The notes under the pieces are model-generated. The model worked only from the letters and a program-made list of their open reading frames with translations. It did not search any database and was not told the origin of the DNA. Below are positions 58,373 to 64,000 of a stretch of DNA of 64,000 bases, piece after piece. The position numbers and the translations under genes are program-made. Source of the DNA: Thecamonas trahens ATCC 50062. Lineage: Eukaryota; Apusozoa; Apusomonadida; Apusomonadidae. The stretch spans positions 20,079 through 84,078 of the forward strand of contig NW_013657626.1 in the NCBI RefSeq assembly GCF_000142905.1. Direction: 5' to 3'. Positions within the stretch are counted from its first letter, which is position 1, and every line of letters starts with the position of its first letter.

Positions 58373-59795
58373 TTAATCGATCTCCTCGATGGTGGGCTCC
58401 GAGGCCGGAGCAGCGGCAGGGGGCGCGCCCGGGGCGGCGCCCGTCGGCATGCCGCCGGGCATGCCACCGGGCATGCCGCCAGGGGCACCGCCAGCAGCGC
58501 CGGCAGCCTGGGCGGCAGCCTGGATGATCGGGTTGGCAATGCCCTCGAGCTCCTTCTGCTGGTGCTCGAACTCCTCCTTCTCGGCCTCCTGGTTCTCGTC
58601 GAGCCAGGCGATGACCTCGTCAATCTTGGCGTTGAGCGTGGTCTTGTCGGCCTCAGGGACGGAGAGCTTGTCGTCGCGGAGGGTGGAGCGGAGCGAGTAC
58701 GCGTAGTTCTCGAGGCCGTTGCGGGCCTCGACCTTCTGGCGGACCTTCTCGTCGTCAGCCGCAAACTTCTCGGCCTCGGACACCATGCGCTCGATCTCCT
58801 CCTTGGAGAGACGGCCAGACTCGTTCTTGATCTGGATCTTGTTGATGTTGCCGGTCGACTTCTCCTGGGCCGACACGTTGAGGATGCCGTTGGCGTCAAT
58901 GTCAAAGATGACCTCGATCTGCGGCTGGCCACGCGGCATCGGCGGGATGCCGGTCAGCTCGAACTTGCCGAGCAGGTTGTTGTCCTTGGTCCGCGCGCGC
59001 TCGCCCTCGAACACCTGGATGAGGACACCAGGCTGGTTGTCCGAGTACGTCGAGAACGTCTGGGTCTTCTTGGTCGGGATCGTCGTGTTGCGCGGGATGA
59101 GCTTGGTCATCACGCCACCGGCGGTCTCGAGGCCGAGCGAGAGCGGCGTGACGTCGAGGAGGAGCAGGTCCGACACCTTCGAGTCGGTCGAGCCCGAGAG
59201 AATGGCGGCCTGGACGGCGGCACCGTAGGCAACGGCCTCATCCGGGTTGATCGACTTGCACGGCTCCTTGCCCGAGAAGAAGTCCGAAAGGAGCTTCTGG
59301 ACGCGCGGGATGCGGGTCGAGCCACCGACAAGAACGATCTCGTGGATCTCCGACTTGGAGAGCTTCGAGTCGGTGATGGCGCGCTCGACGGGCTCGAGGC
59401 ACTTGCGGAAGAGGTCCTGGTTGAGCTCCTCGAAGCGGGCACGGGTGATCGAGGTGTAGAAGTCGATGCCCTCAAAGAGCGAATCGATCTCGATCGACGC
59501 CTGCGTCGACGACGAGAGCGTGCGCTTCGCGCGCTCGCACGCCGTGCGGAGACGGCGCATGGCACGGACGTTGCCGGTGATGTCCTTCTTGTGCTTGCGC
59601 TTGAACTCACGCACAAAGTGGTCCACAAGGCGGTTGTCAAAGTCCTCACCGCCAAGGTGGGTGTCACCGGCAGTCGACTTGACCTCAAAGATGCCGTCCT
59701 CGATGGTGAGGACGGAAACGTCAAAGGTACCGCCACCAAGATCGAAGATGAGCACGTTCTTCTCCTCTCCCTTCTGGTCGAGGCCGTACGCGATC

Positions 59796-59826
<31 letters not shown>

Positions 59827-60723
59827 TGACGTTGAGCCCGGCAATGGTACCGGCGTCCTTGGTCGCCTGGCGCTGCGAGTCGTTAAAGTACGCAGGCACC
59901 GTGATGACGGCGTTGTTGACCTCCTCGCCGAGGTACGCCTTGGCGATGTCCTTCATCTTGGTCAGAACCATCGACGAGATCTGCTCCGGGGAGAACACCT
60001 TGGTCTCGCCCTGGAACTCGACCTGGATCATCGGCTTGGTCTCCTGGTCGATGATCTTGAACGGCCAGTGCGCCATGTCCGACTGCACGTTCGGGTCCGA
60101 GAACGTGCGCCCGATGAGGCGCTTGGCGTCGAACACCGTGTTGCGCGGGTTCATCGCGGTCTGCAGCTTGGCAGCGTCACCGATGAGGCGCTCAGAGTCG
60201 GTGAACGCGACGTACGACGGGGTCGTGCGGTTACCCTGTGGTGTTTTGCGGTGAGTCTTGGTGGGTGGGTGGGTGGGGACATTTCCAACATCCAATCCCT
60301 CCACCCGCCCACCCGCCCGCCTCCATGGACAGCGTCCAGGGGAGGGGGCGGAGGGGGGAGGGGGCGGAGGGGGGGAAGGAGGGGAAGGAGGAAGTTGGTG
60401 CAAGGACTTGCGGCCATTGGGCAAGGTCCAGGGAATGGAGGCGGGGCCTTGCAGGCGTAGGCGGCGATGGAAGGCGGTGGCGCGTGGTCTTCAAAAATTG
60501 GAATGTCACACCTTCATGAAGGCCGGCGAGAGGTCGCCGAAGAAGAGAGAGTGGGAGGAAGCCGAGGGAGGAGGGTATGGGCAAGGCGGGGGAGGAGGGG
60601 GGAGGTGAGGCGTACCTGGTCGTTGGCGATGATCTCGACGCGCTCGTTGCGCCAGACACCGACGCACGAGTACGTGGTGCCAAGGTCAATGCCGACGGCA
60701 GCTCCGGTAACGTTAGCAGCCAT
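58373..60723 (-). CDS. Cytosolic HSP70 chaperone, two exons
   Basis: I join exon 1 (60723-60616) to exon 2 (60235-58373), phase 0, with GTACGC donor and CACAG acceptor, giving 656 residues. It starts with [16 protein letters not shown] and has the three HSP70 signatures ([35 protein letters not shown]). The substrate domain follows, then a GGMP-repeat C-terminus, which marks cytosolic HSP70. The last residues are EEID rather than the usual EEVD that docks TPR co-chaperones (Hop, CHIP). There is no signal peptide and no KDEL, so it is neither ER nor mitochondrial. Codon use is strongly biased to G/C at third positions, consistent with high expression. It is divergent from the universal-stress gene, with 594 bp between starts. 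Confidence 0.97.
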
Positions 60724-60959
60724 GTTTGTGTGGATGAAGAGGGGTGGTGACTGGCGAGTCGGGAAAGGTTGCGGAAGTGGACCGTCGGCTGTTGTGGACG
60801 GGCAGGCAGGGATTTTTGATGACCTGGGGTATGACGTGGTCATGCGTGGTCGGAGGAGGAGGGGGGGGGGGGGGAACAGGCAGTTCGGAATCCATTGACT
60901 CCGTCGTCAGCTACATGCAGCAAGGGCCACGGCGCATATTGTGTCGCTTGGCACCCTGG

Positions 60960-61002
<43 letters not shown>

Positions 61003-61317
61003 CGTTGACGGCGGCAAGTGGCCGGCCGCTCGACGCGCAGTACATCGCCAACCCAAGCCTCACGCCAAACAGCTGACAAGCTTCCACCACACCGCTGCAC
61101 CACTCTCCTCTTCCTCCCCCCTCCCCTCCCCCCCTCCCCTCCCCCCACCCACCCACCCACCTCAAAACGCGCAAAAACGTCCTGCGGCAATGCGCGTCAG
61201 CCGCCACCGCCCAAACTGACCCAATTGTTCCACACCACCTGCGACGGTGACGACAGGCACCACAGCCGGCACCCCGGCCACAGGCAGGCCACCCACCACC
61301 TCACCCTCCCACTCGGT
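60724..61317. other. Divergent promoter of HSP70 and the USP gene
   Basis: About 590 bp. It includes a G run (60858-60870), a GAT trinucleotide repeat of about 13 copies (60961-61001) and C-rich sequence. I looked for arrays of inverted nGAAn heat-shock elements and did not find a clear one. Confidence 0.5.
60961..61001. repeat. GAT trinucleotide repeat
   Basis: About 13 tandem TGA/GAT triplets in the HSP70/USP intergenic region. Confidence 0.9.
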
Positions 61318-63276
61318 ATGAGCGTGAGTGACCACGCAAGCGCGTTCACGCCCGGCGGCCACCTCGTGCGGCGGCACACGTGGGTGGTGGCGGTGACAGA
61401 CAGCGACGACGCCCTGGTGGCGCTTGACTACGCGGCAGGGATGGTGAACCCTGCGCGCGACGCGCTTGTCCTCGTCTCGGTGGTCAAGAACAGGCCGACG
61501 TCCAAGGATGCGGCTCGGCGGCACTACAACTTTTTGCACGCGCACGCCCTCGCCCTCACACACGTCATCGGCATATCGGCCAAGGTCTACGTCAAGCGCG
61601 GCAAGCCCGGCCCGGCCCTGGTCGACGTCGCCAAGCGGGTCGCCGCAGACGGCATCATCCTCGGCGCCCGCGGTGTCACTCGCCTCCGTCGCCTCGTTCT
61701 CGGCTCGGTCTCACACTACGTTGTCAGCAACGCGCCCTGCTCCGTCATCGTAGTCAAGAACGAGGGCAATGCCGACATTGCTCCCGTCGTGTCGGCCATT
61801 GCACCCGGCCTCGCTGCCGACGGCCCCGCTGCTGCCGCCGCTCGCCACCACCTCTTCTCCTCGTCAGCTTCATCATCGCCGGCAGGCGGCGAGAGCGAGG
61901 CCGAGACCGAAGACTCGCTCGGCTCGCTCCAGCACGCCCAGTCGTACCGCATCGCGGCCTCGTCGGGCTCCAACGCGTACTTGTGCGCGGTCGACAAGTC
62001 GCGGTACTCGCACGCCGCGTTCAACACGCTTGTCACCACCGTGGCCCGCGAGGGCGACTCGATCCACTGCTTCTACGTATACCAGCCGGAGACGAGGGTA
62101 GCGCGGGCGACAAAGATGTTCAAGGCGCGGCGCTCGCTACCGGCCGACAAAGCCGCCGCCCGCGCTGCTGAGCTTGTCGAGCGCAACCATGCGCTGGTGA
62201 TCCAGCGGATGCAGACCTATGCCGGCATTGCCAAGGCGTACCACCTCAAGTTCTCGCACGAGCTGGTCCAGGACGAGCGCGACGTCCGCGACGTCATCTC
62301 TGACTTTGTGGCAGCGCATCCGAGCCACCCGCTGTTGGTCCTCGGCCACCGCGGGAGCGTCAAGGACTCGGTCGGCCTGCACTGTCTTACCCGGGCCCGC
62401 GTCAACGCTGTCCTTATTGTGCGCGAGAAAGACGTCGCCGAGGAGCTGCTCACGCCCGAGCAGCTCGCCTGGGTCCAGGCGCAGCGCGCCCTGAGGATCA
62501 AGCGGCTCAACGCCGCGCTCGAGGCCGAGAACGCTGCCGCTCGCGGCGACGACAAGCGCCACCGCCGCAAGCGCCGCCGCCGCAAGCTCCGCGGCAAGAA
62601 GGCCTCGCGCACCATCCGATTTCTCGAAGCCGAAGTCATCGAGTCGCGCCGCATCACCGCCTCTCCCAATGTGGCCGAGGAGGCCCTCGTCTCGCACGAC
62701 GGCTCAGCCTCGAGCTCGTCACCGCCACGGACCTCTCACTCGCGCTCGCGCTCGCCGCCGCCCCCGCGCCGCCACGGCTCAGGCTCGGGCTCGGGCTCGG
62801 GCTCGGGTTCGGGCTCGGGTTCGGTCTCAAACTCGGTCTCGAGCTCAGTCTCGAGCTCGTCGTTCCCCTCGTGGACGACCGAGGAGTGCGTCGAGCTGTT
62901 CCACTCGTCCGACCTGGTCTCGTCGTCGAATCCTGTGACGCCACGCGAGATCGACGCCGCTACCGCGCCGTCGTCGGACGCCATGCCGCTCGCCACCACC
63001 GGCGCCCTTGATCGCTCCGGCTCGATCACCGGCTCAGGCTCGGGCTCGGGCTCGGGCTCGGGCACGAGCTGGACGGGCTCGTTCTCGGGCTCGGACGCCG
63101 AGCCTGTGGGAGACCCCGGGTTTGATGACTACCTCTCCGGCATGGGCCTCATCAGCGGCAGCAAGCCACAGCGCGAGACCGTGGAGATCTGCACCCCGAG
63201 TGGAGGCATTGCAGGCGCAACGAGCGTTGACGAGGCCATGGCATTTCCCTCGGTTGTTGTCCGGCATCACAAGTAG
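61318..63276 (+). CDS. Tandem universal stress protein (UspA-like) with Ser-rich tail
   Basis: A 652-residue protein; the Met at 61318 (MSVSDHASAF) is chosen because the open frame upstream is low-complexity Pro/Ser sequence. The first Usp domain covers about residues 17-145, with the beta1 Asp (TWVVAVTDSDDA) and the nucleotide-binding pattern G-x2-G-x9-G-S (GARGVTRLRRLVLGS), so it should bind ATP. A second, more divergent Usp domain covers about 220-385 (AYLCAVDKSRYSHAAFNTL, LLVLGHRGSVKDS). Its loop lacks the second half of the glycine pattern, so it may not bind nucleotide. A strongly basic stretch (RHRRKRRRRKLRGKK) and Ser/Gly repeats follow. Nuclear localisation by the basic run is inferred. 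The gene shares a promoter region with HSP70. Confidence 0.85.
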   Translation: MSVSDHASAFTPGGHLVRRHTWVVAVTDSDDALVALDYAAGMVNPARDALVLVSVVKNRPTSKDAARRHYNFLHAHALALTHVIGISAKVYVKRGKPGPALVDVAKRVAADGIILGARGVTRLRRLVLGSVSHYVVSNAPCSVIVVKNEGNADIAPVVSAIAPGLAADGPAAAAARHHLFSSSASSSPAGGESEAETEDSLGSLQHAQSYRIAASSGSNAYLCAVDKSRYSHAAFNTLVTTVAREGDSIHCFYVYQPETRVARATKMFKARRSLPADKAAARAAELVERNHALVIQRMQTYAGIAKAYHLKFSHELVQDERDVRDVISDFVAAHPSHPLLVLGHRGSVKDSVGLHCLTRARVNAVLIVREKDVAEELLTPEQLAWVQAQRALRIKRLNAALEAENAAARGDDKRHRRKRRRRKLRGKKASRTIRFLEAEVIESRRITASPNVAEEALVSHDGSASSSSPPRTSHSRSRSPPPPRRHGSGSGSGSGSGSGSGSVSNSVSSSVSSSSFPSWTTEECVELFHSSDLVSSSNPVTPREIDAATAPSSDAMPLATTGALDRSGSITGSGSGSGSGSGTSWTGSFSGSDAEPVGDPGFDDYLSGMGLISGSKPQRETVEICTPSGGIAGATSVDEAMAFPSVVVRHHK

Positions 63277-63322
63277 GTGTCGCACGTGACGTCGTTGGGT
63301 ATTGAGGCAAACACAGGACGCT

Positions 63323-63346
63323 ACACACACACACACACACACACAT
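63323..63346. repeat. CA microsatellite
   Basis: About 12 CA units in the 236-bp spacer between the USP and PABP stops. The same spacer holds CGCACGTGACGTC at 63281-63293 and a GGGAT repeat near 63450. Nothing else is seen there. Confidence 0.85.
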
Positions 63347-63512
63347 AGAGTGGGTAGGATTGGCCTCTCGAAACCTTTGTTGTTCGTTCCGCCGCGCTCT
63401 GGGAAAGGGGAAAAGCCCCAGAGCACACACGTAGTTGGGGGATGAATAGGATGGGATGGGATGGGATGGGGGGGGTGAAGTGCGATGAAACCATACAGTA
63501 CGACGGCAGAGC

Positions 63513-64000
63513 TTAGGCGTCAGCCTGGGCCTCGCCAGCGGCGTGCTGGTTGAGGACGTTGACGGCCTCGGCGATCTTCTCCTGGAGAGCCTGCGACGAC
63601 TCGAGGAGGTTGAGGAGCTCGCCGTTGTCCATCTCCAGAAGCATGCCAGTGATCTTGCCGGCAAGGCGCGGCTGGACAGGCTGGATGAGCGGGAAGAGAC
63701 GCTCGCCAAGCATGGCCTTCTGCTCCTCGGCGAGGCGGCAGCGAGGACGGACGGGGTGAGCGGGTCCTGCTGGCCGGCGCCCTGAGCCTGCTGCTGGGCC
63801 TGCTGCGGCATGAGGACGGGCTGCTGGGCAGAGAGCGGCATCTGCGGCTGGCCCTGCGGGCCGCGGCCCATCATCATGTAGTTGGGCGCGCCACCCTGCA
63901 TGGGGGCACCGCGGCCGGCGCCAGCGGGCGGCTGGCCCTGCTGCGGGAAGCGGGGGCGGGGCATGGACATCTGCTGCGGGTAGTCTGTCACCTGTGCTCC
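63513..64000 (-). CDS. Poly(A)-binding protein, C-terminal part, frame break, 5' end outside window
   Basis: The MLLE (PABC) domain is unmistakable: [31 protein letters not shown] and VNVLNQH. This domain of cytoplasmic poly(A)-binding protein recruits PAM2-motif partners such as eRF3, Paip and deadenylases. Upstream is the usual Gln/Pro/Met-rich linker ([20 protein letters not shown]) between the RRMs and MLLE. The linker lies in one frame and MLLE in another; one base is missing near 63728-63732, where LAAASP should run straight into EEQKAMLGE. The RRM domains lie beyond the end of the window. A possible splice acceptor (GAGCACAG) is at 63992-63999. Confidence 0.88.
   Translation of the reverse strand, partial: STGDRLPAADVHAPPPLPAAGPAARWRRPRCPHAGWRAQLHDDGPRPAGPAADAALCPAARPHAAAGPAAGSGRRPAGPAHPVRPRCRLAEEQKAMLGERLFPLIQPVQPRLAGKITGMLLEMDNGELLNLLESSQALQEKIAEAVNVLNQHAAGEAQADA

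Noticed and set aside
60858-60900. Candidate heat-shock element upstream of HSP70 (TTCGGAA with nearby GAAC)
   Set aside because: Spacing does not fit repeated inverted nGAAn units, so I do not call it.
1-64000. tRNA, rRNA, transposon or integration features
   Set aside because: I looked for B-box-like GGTTCGA sequences, terminal inverted repeats with target duplications, and transposase or reverse-transcriptase motifs and saw none. This was by eye, so small RNA genes could be missed.

Overview
The window is a piece of nuclear chromosome from a GC-rich, compact unicellular eukaryote. It carries spliceosomal introns, an RS-domain splicing factor, poly(A)-binding protein, HSP70, a class I myosin, half-size ABCA transporters, a mitochondrial carrier, a receptor-type nucleotidyl cyclase with a long Cys-rich ectodomain and a GAF/histidine-kinase/receiver hybrid kinase. 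That mixture (animal/amoebozoan-like signalling plus two-component signalling, short introns, GC-rich third positions) fits a free-living protist such as an apusomonad (Thecamonas-like). The species guess is inference. I see no viral, organellar or bacterial island and no mobile element.

Layout. 0.1-6 kb: LUC7-like splicing factor (5' end outside the window), MFS transporter, CDP-alcohol phosphotransferase (5' end lost near an assembly gap) and an unknown secreted protein. 6-12.2 kb: three-exon SLC25 carrier, then a receptor-type cyclase. 12.6-17.5 kb: tail-anchored hybrid histidine kinase and a cysteine-less glutathione-peroxidase-like protein. 17.8-22 kb: membrane cyclophilin, LCAT-family acyltransferase (two frame breaks) and a PPR protein (one break). 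22-31 kb: RhoGAP coiled-coil protein divergent from a CH-domain protein, an AMPK-beta-type glycogen-binding protein with a minisatellite intron, and a coiled-coil protein. 31-46 kb: BPI/LBP protein, EF-hand/ZZ/TKL kinase, a giant coiled-coil/PDZ protein (two breaks inside tandem repeats) and myosin-I. 46-58 kb: lipase, ABHD4/5-like hydrolase, a head-to-head pair of half-size ABCA transporters and a Rieske protein. 58-64 kb: HSP70, a tandem universal-stress protein and the C-terminal part of poly(A)-binding protein (one break).

Genes are packed closely (convergent stops 25-40 bp apart) and most have no intron. The introns I can place all start with GTAYGY. Several lipid-active proteins fall in one window (phosphotransferase, LCAT, BPI/LBP, lipase, ABHD, two ABCA), but nothing shows that they form a cluster. 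Six single-base or short deletions break otherwise good reading frames. With two N gaps, this suggests limited base-level quality rather than a set of pseudogenes. The more unusual items are the tail-anchored hybrid kinase with a degenerate receiver, the receptor cyclase lacking its usual Asn/Arg catalytic pair, the cysteine-less GPx homologue, the EF-hand/ZZ/TKL kinase fusion, palindromic CACGTG elements ahead of several genes and a duplicated near-palindrome in a divergent promoter. I found no clear, wholly new system.
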